Source of the DNA: UBA5336 sp964415675
Lineage (GTDB): Bacteria > Pseudomonadota > Alphaproteobacteria > Caulobacterales > Hyphomonadaceae
NCBI GenBank assembly: GCA_964415675.1
Contig: CAYQBG010000004.1
Span: 62,001 to 126,000, forward strand
Length of the DNA: 64,000 nucleotides
Direction of reading: 5' to 3'
In this document: positions 16,430 through 25,533 of the stretch, piece by piece
Layout: every line of letters starts with the position of its first letter
Numbering within the stretch: the first letter of the stretch is position 1
Notes under the pieces: model-generated
The model's input: the letters and a program-made list of their open reading frames with translations, nothing else
What the model was told of the DNA's origin: nothing
Database searches by the model: none
Translations under genes and position numbers: made by a program

Positions 16430-17986
16430 TCACACGATCCGGCTGTCCTTGTTGCCCCAATAGCGGTCGCGGATGAGGCGTTTATAGAGCTTGCCGGTCG
16501 GGTGGCGCGGCAGTTCCGGGTCGAAATCGATGCTTTTCGGGCATTTGAGCTTCGACAGATTGGCCTGGCAGTGCGCCATCAGCTCCCCGGCCAGTTCCTC
16601 GCTCGGCGCATGCCCCTCCATGGGCTGGACGACCGCCTTCACCGCCTCGCCGAAATCGGGATCCGGCACGCCGATCACCGCGCAGTCCGCGACCTTGGGA
16701 TGGGTGATGAGGACATTCTCGGTTTCCTGCGGGTAGATATTCACCCCGCCGGAAATGATCATGAAGGCCTTGCGGTCGGTGAGGTACAAAAAGCCATCCT
16801 CGTCCAGCTTTCCGACATCGCCGAGCGAGGACCAGTCTTCATGGTCGGGATGGCGCGCGCCCTTGGTCTTCTCCGCGTCATTGTGATAATTGGGCGGCGC
16901 GGTTCCGCCGAAATAGATCTGACCTTCCTCGCCGATGGGAAGTTCGGTGCCATCCTCGCCGCATATATGCAGCTCGCCGAAGATCGCCCGCCCGACCGAT
17001 CCCTTATGGGCGAGCCAGTCGGCGCTGTTGATCCAGGTCATGCCATTGCCTTCCGAGCCGGCATAATATTCCTCGATCACCGGTCCCCACCAGTCGATCA
17101 TCTTCTGCTTGATCGGGACCGGGCACGGCGCGGCAGCATGGATGGCGCATGTCAGGCTGGACACATCATATTTCGTGCGCAGCTCTTCGGGCAGTTTCAG
17201 CATCCGCACAAACATGGTCGGGACCAGCTGGCTGATCGTGGCACGGTATTTTTCCAGCGCGGCGAGATATCCTTCAGGATCAAATTTTTCCATCACGATC
17301 AGGGTCGCGCCGAACCGCGTCATCGACATGCACCAGCGAAGCGGCGCGGCATGATAGAGTGGTGCGGGCGAAAGATAGACCGAGTCCGGGCCGGCCCCGC
17401 ACATCGCCCCTGCGATCTGCATCAGCACATTGTCGCCATCGATGGGCAGACCAAGCTCAAGAGGCGGACGGATGCCCTTCGGCCGGCCCGTTGTGCCCGA
17501 TGAGTAGAGCATGTCGGTGCCGGCCATTTCATCGGGGACCGACGTGTCTGGATAGCTGGCGCGCAGCGTCTCCAGCGGCGTGAACCCGTCAATCTCGCCA
17601 TCAATGGACCAGCATCGCGAAACCCCTGCGGCCCTGGCTGCAGGGGCCGCCTCGTGGCCAAGGCTGGCACTCGCGATAAGGAGCTTCGCGCCACTATCCC
17701 TCAGAATATATTCGACTTCGGGCGCTGTCAGACGTGACGATATGCAGACATAGTAGAGCCCCGAACGCTGGCCGGCCCAGGCGATTTCGAAATAGCGTGG
17801 CGAATTTTCCGCCAGGATCGCTATCGTGTCGCCGGGATGGCAGCCCGCATCGCGCAGGGCGTGGGCGATCTGGTTGGAACGGGCATCGAGCTGGGCAAAG
17901 CTGACCGTTTCACCGCTGCCGGCCATGATATAGGCGGGCTTGTCCGGCTGGGTCCTGGCATGGTGGCAGGGGTGCTGACCTGGCAT
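16430..17986 (-). CDS. AMP-forming acyl-CoA synthetase
   Basis: The 518-residue member of the ANL superfamily activates a carboxylic acid to its CoA thioester. The P-loop-like YSSGTTGRPKG (near residue 170), the adenylation motif YYAGSEGNG and the hinge DRKAFMIISGGVNIYPQE are visible. The C-terminal Lys motif is PTGKLYKR. GGGAAGAG lies a few bases before the ATG. A MaoC hydratase lies downstream on the same strand, consistent with fatty-acid or related acyl-CoA catabolism. The chain length is not readable. Confidence 0.9.
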   Translation of the reverse strand: MPGQHPCHHARTQPDKPAYIMAGSGETVSFAQLDARSNQIAHALRDAGCHPGDTIAILAENSPRYFEIAWAGQRSGLYYVCISSRLTAPEVEYILRDSGAKLLIASASLGHEAAPAARAAGVSRCWSIDGEIDGFTPLETLRASYPDTSVPDEMAGTDMLYSSGTTGRPKGIRPPLELGLPIDGDNVLMQIAGAMCGAGPDSVYLSPAPLYHAAPLRWCMSMTRFGATLIVMEKFDPEGYLAALEKYRATISQLVPTMFVRMLKLPEELRTKYDVSSLTCAIHAAAPCPVPIKQKMIDWWGPVIEEYYAGSEGNGMTWINSADWLAHKGSVGRAIFGELHICGEDGTELPIGEEGQIYFGGTAPPNYHNDAEKTKGARHPDHEDWSSLGDVGKLDEDGFLYLTDRKAFMIISGGVNIYPQETENVLITHPKVADCAVIGVPDPDFGEAVKAVVQPMEGHAPSEELAGELMAHCQANLSKLKCPKSIDFDPELPRHPTGKLYKRLIRDRYWGNKDSRIV

Positions 17987-18089
17987 ATCTCTTCCCTTTG
18001 TCTGACCGGGCGCATCTGCGGCGCCATCTTCTCGTCAGTGTAACCGGGACACATCGGGTGAAAAGCCGTGTCTCAGGGGCAGGCCGGCT

Positions 18090-18827
18090 TTATTGTTGCC
18101 AGAAGGCACGAAGCTGCTCTGCGAGCGCCGGCGCGCGTTCGACGACGGCCCAGTGACCGGCGCCATGCTCGACATGCAGGGGATAGTTCCAGCGCCGGGC
18201 AAACCGTTCAGCCGTCGCCACCGGCACATAAGGATCATCCTCACCCCAGATGATCAGCCCGCGCGCCGGCAGTTTTTCCAGGTCCGCTTCCCAGTCACCG
18301 CGAAAGCGCAGTCCCCGCGCTGAGCGGTAGAGCCCCAGGATGCAGCGTTTCATGGTCGCATCCATCTGCGCGGCTTCATGGCGGGCCATAGTTTCAGGCA
18401 ATCCCTGGTCGGCCAGCGCGCGCGCCAGTGCCGCCTCGCGCATTCCGGCCATCACCAGTTCGCCGACTATCGGTGTTGCCCAGAGCCTGGCGAGCAAATG
18501 CCCGCTATACTGGCTGTCGATGAGGGCATTGCTGACCGCCCAGCTGGCAAACAGGTCCGGGCGAAGGCTGGCGGCGCGCAGCGTCAGCAGGGCGCCCCAG
18601 TCATGCCCGAAAACATGTACGGGGCCTTCCCTGGCCGCCGCCTCGGCCTGGCTGACCAGCCAGTCGGCATAAGCCTCCTTGGAGGGATGAAAACCAGCAG
18701 GGGTGCCGGTGCCGAATCCCGGGAGCGCCGGGCGAATCACCTCGCCCTCTTCCAGTCCCAGCGCCTCAACCAGCGGCGACCACATGGCCGGCGTGTCTGG
18801 AACGCCATGGACCAGCAAGACGCGCAC
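18090..18827 (-). CDS. Alpha/beta hydrolase with Asp nucleophile (epoxide hydrolase/dehalogenase type)
   Basis: The 245-residue protein has the oxyanion motif HGVPDTP near the N-terminus and a nucleophile elbow GHDWGA, in which Asp rather than Ser sits at the nucleophile position. The acid is in WGEDDPYVP and the catalytic His in HGAGHWAVVE. An Asp nucleophile is the mark of epoxide hydrolases and haloalkane dehalogenases. The substrate is unknown. It begins 5 bases after the proline-rich exported protein gene on the same strand. Confidence 0.85.
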   Translation of the reverse strand: MRVLLVHGVPDTPAMWSPLVEALGLEEGEVIRPALPGFGTGTPAGFHPSKEAYADWLVSQAEAAAREGPVHVFGHDWGALLTLRAASLRPDLFASWAVSNALIDSQYSGHLLARLWATPIVGELVMAGMREAALARALADQGLPETMARHEAAQMDATMKRCILGLYRSARGLRFRGDWEADLEKLPARGLIIWGEDDPYVPVATAERFARRWNYPLHVEHGAGHWAVVERAPALAEQLRAFWQQ

Positions 18828-18832
18828 GCGTG

Positions 18833-19873
18833 TCAGTTTCCTTCCGGACCAACAGCCGGTGCGGGGGCCGCAGCGTCATCAGAGGCCTCAGCGCCGGTGT
18901 CTTCGGCTGTTTCTGCTTTGGGCGCGGGCGCAGGTTGGCCGCTGGCACACCTTGTCAAGGCGCCAACAGCTGCCCCGAGCCCGGCCATCTCGATCCTGCC
19001 GGTCGTCTCGAAGGGAACGCGCTGACCGTCCTGCAGGGTCACTCCCTTTCCGTAGACATCAATCGACTGGTTATCCAGTTCCAGCACACTGGCAAAGCTG
19101 GATGATTCCACCCAGCCGGTGCCACCGACCACGAAGATACGGTCATCCTCCGTCGGCAATCCATCATGGATAATCCGCCAGGCAGGCTGCGCTCCAGTCG
19201 CGCTCATTGTCACGATCACATAGGGTTTGGGCCCATCGAAGAGCCGACCGCTTGCCGGGGCCGGGGCGTCCTGTCCTTCGGCCCCCTTCACAGCCCAGCA
19301 GCCAGCACGACCGTCACGCACGCGCGACCAGACCTGCCAGCCCTGCGCGGCCGGGCCATAAAGTGCCATGTCCCGATCTTCAGCTGCCGGCGGTGCTGGC
19401 GGCTCAGCCGGCGCCGGTACGGTTTGCGACTGCGCCGCCTCGGCCGGGGCCGGCTGCGTGGCTGCGGCGGGCACCTGTGCGGGCGGTGGCGTCACGGCGG
19501 GCTTCGTGGGAGCAGGTTCGACGACCGCGGGGGCGTCAGCGTCCGCAGCAGGCGCCGGCGGGGGCTCCGGTGTTGGCTGAGATCCAGGCGCTGTTGGTGT
19601 GGATGAAGGCTGGCGCAACAGATCGACGGCAGGGGGCGCACTGCCATGGCTGACGGGTTTGGGCGGTTGTGGAGTCTTGAACAAATCGACATCGCTGGCA
19701 GCGGCGCCGGTTCCGGCATGCGTAGCCGGCGGAGCCTTGTCCTCGGCAGGCTCGGCCGGAGCAAGATCGCGCTCCGGCGCGCTGGGCAAGGCATTCCCCG
19801 TGCCGCTGTGCTGCGCCGCAGCCGGTCCCGCAAGCGCCAGGACTCCGGCCACCATGGTCATGCGCAAAATCAT
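18833..19873 (-). CDS. Proline/alanine-rich exported protein with C-terminal globular domain
   Basis: About 346 residues from the ATG at 19873, chosen because AGAGGGG lies upstream and the signal peptide (MILRMTMVAGVLALAGPAAAQ) begins there. A long Pro/Ala-rich low-complexity region (about residues 25-165) is followed by a folded domain starting near GWQVWSRVRDGRAGCW and ending GLGAAVGALTRC. It has two Cys that could pair. The end loosely recalls the IalB-type periplasmic domain, but the match is not firm. Likely a periplasmic protein with a wall-spanning linker. Confidence 0.65.
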   Translation of the reverse strand: MILRMTMVAGVLALAGPAAAQHSGTGNALPSAPERDLAPAEPAEDKAPPATHAGTGAAASDVDLFKTPQPPKPVSHGSAPPAVDLLRQPSSTPTAPGSQPTPEPPPAPAADADAPAVVEPAPTKPAVTPPPAQVPAAATQPAPAEAAQSQTVPAPAEPPAPPAAEDRDMALYGPAAQGWQVWSRVRDGRAGCWAVKGAEGQDAPAPASGRLFDGPKPYVIVTMSATGAQPAWRIIHDGLPTEDDRIFVVGGTGWVESSSFASVLELDNQSIDVYGKGVTLQDGQRVPFETTGRIEMAGLGAAVGALTRCASGQPAPAPKAETAEDTGAEASDDAAAPAPAVGPEGN

Positions 19874-20084
19874 CAGGACGATCCCCTCTCGCCTAGCTGA
19901 TGCAGACATGCCGCGCCGTTCGCGCCGCGCAGTCCACCCTACCCATTATGGCTAACAGTTTAGGCGAACCAATCGCGTGTTTCCAGTCACGATTTGACAA
20001 GTATTTACTTTCCGCGATGTCAGTCTTGCCGGAGCACGGCGTCTCGGGCCATCATGCGCCGCAGCACCATCGGGAGGAGCTATA

Positions 20085-21077
20085 ATGAAGACACGTATCA
20101 CCGAGATGTTCGGGATCGAGCATCCGATCATTCAGGGCGGCATGCATTATGTCGGCTTCGCAGAGATGGCAGCTGCTGTGTCGAATGCCGGCGGGCTGGG
20201 CATCATCACCGGCCTCACGCAGAAGACGCCGGCCGACCTCGCCAATGAAATCGCGCGCTGCAAGGACATGACCGACAAGCCGTTCGGCGTGAACATCACA
20301 TTCCTGCCGACCCTTAATCCGCCGGACTATCCCGCCATTGTGAAGGCCGTCATTGATGGCGGCGTGAAGGTTGTCGAAACCGCCGGGCGCAATCCGGCCC
20401 AGGTGATGCCCGCGCTCAAGGATGCGGGGATCAAGGTGATCCACAAATGCACCTCGGTTCGCCACTCCCTGAAGGCGCAGGACATCGGCTGCGACGCAGT
20501 ATCCGTGGATGGGTTCGAATGCGGCGGTCATCCGGGCGAAGATGATGTGCCGAATTTCATCCTCCTGCCGCGCGCGGCCGAAGAGCTTGAAATTCCCTTC
20601 GTCTCATCGGGCGGGATGGCCGATGGCCGCTCTCTCGTGGCTTCACTCGCCCTCGGCGCAGAAGGCATGAATATGGGCACCCGTTTCATCGCCACGAAGG
20701 AAGCGCCGGTGCATGAGAATGTGAAACAGGCCCTTGTCGCAGCCTCCGAGCTCGATACCCGTCTGGTCATGCGTCCGCTGCGCAATACCGAACGCGTGCT
20801 GACCAATTCAGCCGTCGAAAAGTTGCTTGAGAAGGAAAAGGCGCTCGGCGACAATCTCAAATTCGAGGACATCATTGATGAGGTGGCGGGCGTCTATCCG
20901 AAGATCATGAAGGATGGCGATATGGATGCAGGCGCATGGAGCTGCGGTATGGTGGCCGGCCTGATCCATGACATCCCGACATGCAAGGAACTCATCGACC
21001 GGATCATGAGCGAGGCCGAAACGATCATCGAACAACGCCTGGCCGGTTTCCAGGACGCACGGGTGGCCGCGCAATAG
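20085..21077 (+). CDS. Nitronate monooxygenase family FMN enzyme
   Basis: The 330-residue TIM-barrel flavoprotein is of the 2-nitropropane dioxygenase/NMO family. It starts with the family pattern FGIEHPIIQGGM, then AAAVSNAGGLGIITG. The FMN-phosphate regions are FVSSGGMADGRSL and GAEGMNMGTRF, and the catalytic-loop region is ECGGHPGED. GGGAGGAG lies just upstream of the ATG. Many relatives are quinone reductases or of unknown activity, so the nitronate substrate is not certain. A stem-loop follows the stop directly. Confidence 0.85.
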   Translation: MKTRITEMFGIEHPIIQGGMHYVGFAEMAAAVSNAGGLGIITGLTQKTPADLANEIARCKDMTDKPFGVNITFLPTLNPPDYPAIVKAVIDGGVKVVETAGRNPAQVMPALKDAGIKVIHKCTSVRHSLKAQDIGCDAVSVDGFECGGHPGEDDVPNFILLPRAAEELEIPFVSSGGMADGRSLVASLALGAEGMNMGTRFIATKEAPVHENVKQALVAASELDTRLVMRPLRNTERVLTNSAVEKLLEKEKALGDNLKFEDIIDEVAGVYPKIMKDGDMDAGAWSCGMVAGLIHDIPTCKELIDRIMSEAETIIEQRLAGFQDARVAAQ

Positions 21078-21106
21078 ACCGGTTTCGGGTTTCGGCGAAA
21101 CCGGTC
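21077..21106 (+). terminator. Stem-loop directly after the nitronate monooxygenase-like gene
   Basis: An 11-bp perfect stem (GACCGGTTTCG with CGAAACCGGTC) and 8-nt loop overlap the last base of the stop codon. There is no T-run, so termination is possible but not proven. Confidence 0.45.
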
Positions 21107-21603
21107 AGGTTGGCGAGACTCTGCTCGGGGGGCGCCCGGCCCGGCGCGCCCTCCCGGAGAGCCAAGTCCCCGCCCGGGTGACGCGCGCAATCTGAGCGGC
21201 ATCTGTCGGACAGCACGTGCGGAGCCATCGCGCATGATGGGTGAAGGTGATGTGCGCAAAACCGATAAGACCGAGCGTCGGTCTGGAGTGGAACGAAAGG
21301 CTGACGCTCCGGGGCATTTGACGCCACCGACGGAACAAGACGCACCTGCCCGGAGCGGACCTGTTCATCGCGTGCCAGCGCCCTGATCTCGAGCCCCTTT
21401 GCCGCGACCGCGCCGTGCTGGCGCATCAGCCGGCACACCTGTCTGCCCGGACCGCTTTCGCCTTCAGCCGGACAAGGCTCGCTTGGTATTGGCGCACGGG
21501 GTGGTCTGGCTGGCGCCAAACGCCTGCCCACGGCCAGCCTGATGGCCTGCGGCACTCATCCGCTTCGCGCGTCCGCCAAAGGCGAAAGCGCTTCTCCAAT
21601 GTT
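21107..21603. other. About 500-bp region without a recognisable gene
   Basis: Both strands contain only short, Arg/Pro-rich open frames without ribosome-binding sites. There is no tRNA-like or rRNA-like sequence and no obvious tandem repeat. It lies between two outward-bounding hairpins, so a structured non-coding RNA cannot be excluded. Confidence 0.45.
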
Positions 21604-21604
21604 A

Positions 21605-21635
21605 AAGCCCCGGCCAGTTGGACTGGCCGGGGCTT
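21605..21635 (-). terminator. Strong terminator hairpin after the TPR gene
   Basis: A perfect 13-bp stem (AAGCCCCGGCCAG with CTGGCCGGGGCTT) and 5-nt loop lie 27 bases after the TPR gene stop on the minus strand. A short T-stretch follows. Confidence 0.8.
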
Positions 21636-21661
21636 CGTCTCATGTTCTCAGGCGCGCCTGA

Positions 21662-23056
21662 TCAACTGCGATTGCCGCAACCGGACTCTTCGAGCTCCGC
21701 CTCAGCCTCTTCGAGACGGGTTTCCACAGTCCTGCAGTTCTCCGGAAGCTGCTCATCGCCCAGAACCGCGATCTGCTTACAGGCCTTCTGCTCGTTCTTG
21801 GCTTCCAGAACCTTGCTCGAAATATCGAAGCAGAACAGCTCACGCTCGGTCTGTTCTTCCGAGGCCATGAATTGCAGCCAGCCGCGACCGGCGCGGCTAT
21901 TGGCCTTGCGGAACGCCTCCTTGGCCTCATCGCGCATACCGCGCTCATAGCGTGACTGCCCGATAAGCGTCCAGGCCGTCCCGCGATCCTTGAGGCCACC
22001 TGCGTTCAGCGCCTGCGTCATTGACTCTTCGGTTTTTTCCCACTGTTTCAGCTCGGCATAGGACCGGCCAAGCCGCTCATACATCTCACCGGAATTGCGC
22101 ATGCGGGCGGCTTCTTCGATCACCGGGATTGCCTTCTCGAATTCGCGCGCCACCTGATAGAGATTGGCGAGCAGTTCGAGCTTTTCATAATCCTTCTCGA
22201 TCCGACCAGCATTCATCTCTTTTTCGAGAAGCTTGGCGGCCTGAAAGGGCACATCGAACTGATTATAGAAATTCACGACGCGCATGATCTCGTCTTCGGA
22301 CTTCAGGAGCCCGGCGAGATACATCGCCTTTTGCACCTCGAAAGCCCGGCGATCATTGCCACCACGGAAATAGTCGCCCGCAATTGCGTCCCAGAGCTTG
22401 CGCTCGCCCGGATTGCGCTGCAGCAGCGTTTCCAGGAGCTCTGCCTTCTTCGCCAGCTGGCCCGTCTTGTCATAGAGATAGATCAGGAAATCATAGACCT
22501 CCCGCTTGGCATTCGGCCCATCCTGACGGAACACCTGTTCGGCCCATTTGATTGCTTCGCGATTATTATCGATCTTGTGGTTGAGAACCGCGAGCTGCCA
22601 TTTCTGGTTCCTGTCCGGCTGGCCGCCAGCCTGGATCCATTTGTTCATATATTCCAGTGCCTTGGCAATATTCTCGCCCTGCATGTAGAGCTGGGACATA
22701 TTGTAATAGGTCGAAGCGCGTTCTGAGGCAGGAATATAACCGCGATCCAGCGCCGTCTGAAGATCGCTCACGGCGCCAGAATAATTCTTGGTCTCAACCT
22801 TCACCGCCGCGCTGAGGCGCAGCGCCGCGCCTTCCTCGTAGCAGTTCATCTCATTCGAACGCAGCTGGTTGAGCGCCTGGAGCGCCGCCTGTGCATTCTC
22901 GTTCACGAGAAGCTCATTCTCCGCCTTGAGGTAGAGTTGTCCGTTCTTCGAGGAAAATTCGGTTTCGGTGCATTGCTGGGCTGTTGCCATGCCCGCCGAT
23001 ACCAGCGCCAGCACGCCAGCCGCCGCCACGCCCCTGAGAAAGCTTTGCATCACCAT
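21662..23056 (-). CDS. Exported TPR protein of the TonB2-type system
   Basis: The 464-residue protein has a cleavable signal (ending GMATAQQ) and many tetratricopeptide-like helix pairs, for example ALEYMNKWIQAGGQPDRNQ and YERLGRSYAELKQWEKTEES. Six Cys are spread over the mature protein. AAGGAGTG lies 8 bases before the ATG. TPR proteins of this type recur next to TtpC/ExbB/ExbD/TonB clusters and probably act as periplasmic scaffolds. A strong terminator separates it from tonB, so it is likely transcribed from its own promoter in the 370-bp gap at 23057-23427. Confidence 0.82.
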   Translation of the reverse strand: MVMQSFLRGVAAAGVLALVSAGMATAQQCTETEFSSKNGQLYLKAENELLVNENAQAALQALNQLRSNEMNCYEEGAALRLSAAVKVETKNYSGAVSDLQTALDRGYIPASERASTYYNMSQLYMQGENIAKALEYMNKWIQAGGQPDRNQKWQLAVLNHKIDNNREAIKWAEQVFRQDGPNAKREVYDFLIYLYDKTGQLAKKAELLETLLQRNPGERKLWDAIAGDYFRGGNDRRAFEVQKAMYLAGLLKSEDEIMRVVNFYNQFDVPFQAAKLLEKEMNAGRIEKDYEKLELLANLYQVAREFEKAIPVIEEAARMRNSGEMYERLGRSYAELKQWEKTEESMTQALNAGGLKDRGTAWTLIGQSRYERGMRDEAKEAFRKANSRAGRGWLQFMASEEQTERELFCFDISSKVLEAKNEQKACKQIAVLGDEQLPENCRTVETRLEEAEAELEESGCGNRS

Positions 23057-23427
23057 GGTGTTTCACTCCTTGTCTGCGCTGGCGCGCGACTCCGCATGTT
23101 TAGTCAACCGGAACTCTCACTGTCATTCAAGAGAGTGAATCCGGCTGGTTGCATCTTTTTCACTTGATCGCTCCGTTTCCGTCTGTCCCGGCACTCAATT
23201 CCCCAGCCGATACCGGATTGGATGCGCGACGCCATGAAGTTCGACTGGTTCGTCGCGCACGATTCACGGCGTGAGCTGTAGAGCGCCCACCGCCAGCTCA
23301 GCCGGAACTCAGAGCGCGACAGGGAGGGCGCCGTGCCCCCGATCGCCTCGACAGGCACGCTGGCCACTCAGTGGGCTCGTGTTGTTACGCCACACAACAC
23401 CTTCCCTAGCGTCAATCTGGAGCAAAA
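23057..23427. other. 371-bp intergenic region upstream of the TPR gene
   Basis: No credible gene is seen. The region lies between the terminator behind tonB and the TPR start, so it should hold the TPR promoter. No clear -35/-10 pair could be picked with confidence. Confidence 0.4.
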
Positions 23428-23456
23428 AGACCCGCGCCCTGTTGAGGCGCGGGTCT
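23428..23456 (-). terminator. Rho-independent terminator behind tonB
   Basis: A perfect 11-bp stem (AGACCCGCGCC with GGCGCGGGTCT) and 7-nt loop are followed on the minus strand by TTTTGCT. It lies 55 bases after the tonB stop. Confidence 0.88.
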
Positions 23457-23510
23457 CGCGCTCGTTTTGTATCAGCGGCCAATAGTCCGACGGCCGCATG
23501 ATTATCTCAG

Positions 23511-24137
23511 CTATTCGAGACGGAATTCCAGCGGATAGACCACATTCTTGCGCTCGGCCGCCTTTCCACGAATGATCTTCGGGGCGAATTCAACCCGCTC
23601 AACCGCGCGAATGGCTTCACGCTTGAAAATGTCGTCTGTGCACGTGGCGGAAAGATTATAGGGTTTTCCGCGTGGATTGACATCAAACCGGACCTCGCAA
23701 CTGCCCTCGGTGCCGCGCTCAGCCGCACGACGCGGATAATTCGGCATGGGAGGACGAATGGGCTGAGCATCTCGGTCGGAAATCGCGACCGGGTCGATCG
23801 CCAGAGACTGCATCCGGTCGAAATTGAGCTCCTGAGGCGCGGCACCCTGAATATTCGGCGTCGGCAGGTCAATATCCGACTTCGACGAAGACAGTTTCGG
23901 CGGCGGCGGCGGCTTGTTCGCCGAAGCCAGTTTCTGCGGCTTCGAACGCTGTGTCCGGCGCACCTCCTGTGCATCCTCCTGCGGTGTGATAGCCTCAAGG
24001 GTCCGCGTTTCGCGCTCCGGCGGCTCCTCGAAATTCTGGGCAATCACAAACGGCATGAACCAGGCAAACAGGAACCAGACCACAGCAAACGCAATCGGGA
24101 TAGCCGCGACCAGCCTTATAAGCGGGCTGTTGAACAT
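23511..24137 (-). CDS. tonB: TonB energy transducer
   Basis: The 208-residue protein has an N-terminal membrane helix (AAIPIAFAVVWFLFAWFMPF) and a fairly short Pro/Lys-rich spacer containing KPPPPPK. The C-terminal TonB domain includes YPRRAAERGTEGSCEVRFDVNPRG and ends in the YPLEFRLE strand. Its two Cys (in GSCEV and SATCT) could form a disulfide in the periplasm. It transduces proton-motive force from ExbB/ExbD to outer membrane TonB-dependent receptors. It is the last gene before a strong terminator. Confidence 0.92.
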   Translation of the reverse strand: MFNSPLIRLVAAIPIAFAVVWFLFAWFMPFVIAQNFEEPPERETRTLEAITPQEDAQEVRRTQRSKPQKLASANKPPPPPKLSSSKSDIDLPTPNIQGAAPQELNFDRMQSLAIDPVAISDRDAQPIRPPMPNYPRRAAERGTEGSCEVRFDVNPRGKPYNLSATCTDDIFKREAIRAVERVEFAPKIIRGKAAERKNVVYPLEFRLE

Positions 24138-24148
24138 GAAAGTGCTCC

Positions 24149-24565
24149 TTATTCCTGCGCCGTGGAGACGTTGATCACAGTCGAGCCATCGGCCTTCTGT
24201 ATTGTCTCCATTAGGGTGACCAGAACTTCGGCATCGGCCTCATTATCCACCTGGACCACAAGCTTGCCCTTGGGATTGTCTTCCCTCAGTTCCTTGATGT
24301 TGAATTCGACCTCGTTGGGCTCAACCTTCTTTTTGTCCATGTAGATGTCACTATTTTCGTCGATCGCAACGAGAATGGCGAGCGGCTTGACGTTCGCGTC
24401 ATTATCGACGTCCTGACGCGCGATTTCCACACCAGGCTCCTTGATGAACTGGGCCGTGACAATGAAGAAGATAAGGAGAATGAACACCACGTCCAGCATG
24501 GGCGTGAGATTGACATCCTGTTCGCCGCCATTGTCAGCAGCCAGGGCACGTTTTCTTCTAGCCAT
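24149..24565 (-). CDS. exbD: ExbD-type biopolymer transporter subunit (second copy)
   Basis: The 138-residue single-span protein has the ExbD/TolR signature VNLTPMLDVVFILLIFFIVTA. The Asp in PMLDVVF carries the proton path. The periplasmic domain has KGKLVVQVDNEAD and a C-terminal alternation typical of the family. It lies 12 bases from the neighbouring exbD and 11 from tonB on the same strand. Two ExbD proteins per cluster is normal for TonB2-type systems of this layout. Confidence 0.93.
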   Translation of the reverse strand: MARRKRALAADNGGEQDVNLTPMLDVVFILLIFFIVTAQFIKEPGVEIARQDVDNDANVKPLAILVAIDENSDIYMDKKKVEPNEVEFNIKELREDNPKGKLVVQVDNEADAEVLVTLMETIQKADGSTVINVSTAQE

Positions 24566-24577
24566 ATCGGCGTTCTC

Positions 24578-24988
24578 CTAGCCTGCACTCAGCACGATGT
24601 TCACCGGTGTCGCCTGGGCGGAATAGGCCTGGTCGCGGATATTCACGATCAGCCCGGATTTCGCCTGGGGATGCGCCTGAATGATCACCGCACTGTCGGG
24701 GTTTTCCGCTTTCAGCCGTTCAATATTCGGACGCACGGACCCGATATCGGCCACACGGCCATTCACACGGATCAAGCCCTCATCATTGACATAGATGATA
24801 ATGGTCGGGGTTTCCTGTTGGGGCTGGTTCTCCGGCGGCGGAGGCGGTGGCGGCTCTAGACCGATCGCCTGTTCCTTGGTGAACACAGCCGTCACGATGA
24901 AGAAGATGAGCAGGATGAACACCACGTCCAGCATGGGCGTGAGATCAACCTCAGCTTCCTGGGGTTTTCTCAAGGCACGTCCGCGCAT
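24578..24988 (-). CDS. exbD: ExbD-type biopolymer transporter subunit (first copy)
   Basis: This 136-residue paralogue of the next gene has VDLTPMLDVVFILLIFFIVTA near residues 14-34 and the conserved membrane Asp. A proline run (PPPPPPENQP) links the helix to the periplasmic domain. Its start overlaps the exbB stop (TGATG). The repeated coding sequence for the membrane segment is shared almost base for base with the second copy, which fits gene duplication. Confidence 0.93.
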   Translation of the reverse strand: MRGRALRKPQEAEVDLTPMLDVVFILLIFFIVTAVFTKEQAIGLEPPPPPPPENQPQQETPTIIIYVNDEGLIRVNGRVADIGSVRPNIERLKAENPDSAVIIQAHPQAKSGLIVNIRDQAYSAQATPVNIVLSAG

Positions 24989-25497
24989 CAGCCAATCTCC
25001 ATGTCATCTTCGACCGACTGGACCAGACGGTTTACCTTACGTGACATGCCCGAAGCAAACGGAATGCCGGTGATTGATGCGACCATGCCTGCCATTGTCG
25101 GGATGGTGGCACGCGACACGCCCGCCGCCATCGCCTTGGCATCGGCACCGTCCGTGAGCGCCAGCACATCGAACACAGTCACCATGCCGGTCACAGTGCC
25201 GAGCAGGCCAAGCAGCGGCGCCAGGGCAACCGTCGCCTTGGTCAGTTGCACATTGGCCTCGGCCTTCTGGCGAACCTCCGAGACGAGCTTGTCCCGGACC
25301 CAGTGCGCATAGGCGGATTTGCGATCAGAGCGCGAACGCCACTCTTCTATCGCCTTGTCCGCCACATCCTGGTGAGCGAGGCGGAAATAGAACAGGCGCT
25401 CAAGGATCAGGCCCCACATCACGAATGTGGCAAACATGATCACGATGAGTACCGGCCCACCTCTCTCCAGGAAGTCTTGCAGCGTATCAAGTCCCAT
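24988..25497 (-). CDS. exbB: ExbB/TolQ-type proton channel subunit
   Basis: The 169-residue MotA/TolQ/ExbB family protein is short like ExbB2. The first helix (VLIVIMFATFVMWGLILERLFYF) and the pore helices TVALAPLLGLLGTVTGMVTVF and AAGVSRATIPTMAGMVASITG are visible. GGAG precedes the ATG. It forms the proton channel with ExbD. Confidence 0.92.
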   Translation of the reverse strand: MGLDTLQDFLERGGPVLIVIMFATFVMWGLILERLFYFRLAHQDVADKAIEEWRSRSDRKSAYAHWVRDKLVSEVRQKAEANVQLTKATVALAPLLGLLGTVTGMVTVFDVLALTDGADAKAMAAGVSRATIPTMAGMVASITGIPFASGMSRKVNRLVQSVEDDMEIG

Positions 25498-25533
25498 GAG
25501 GGATCTCCGATGGATTTCGCGAAAGCGCGGCCC

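Noticed and set aside
16319..17503. 394-codon plus-strand frame opposite the acyl-CoA ligase
   Set aside because: Shadow frame; the ligase motifs on the minus strand are unambiguous.
18874..19840. Pro/Ala-rich repeats in the exported protein as a possible repeat array
   Set aside because: Low-complexity linker with no regular DNA repeat unit or spacer.
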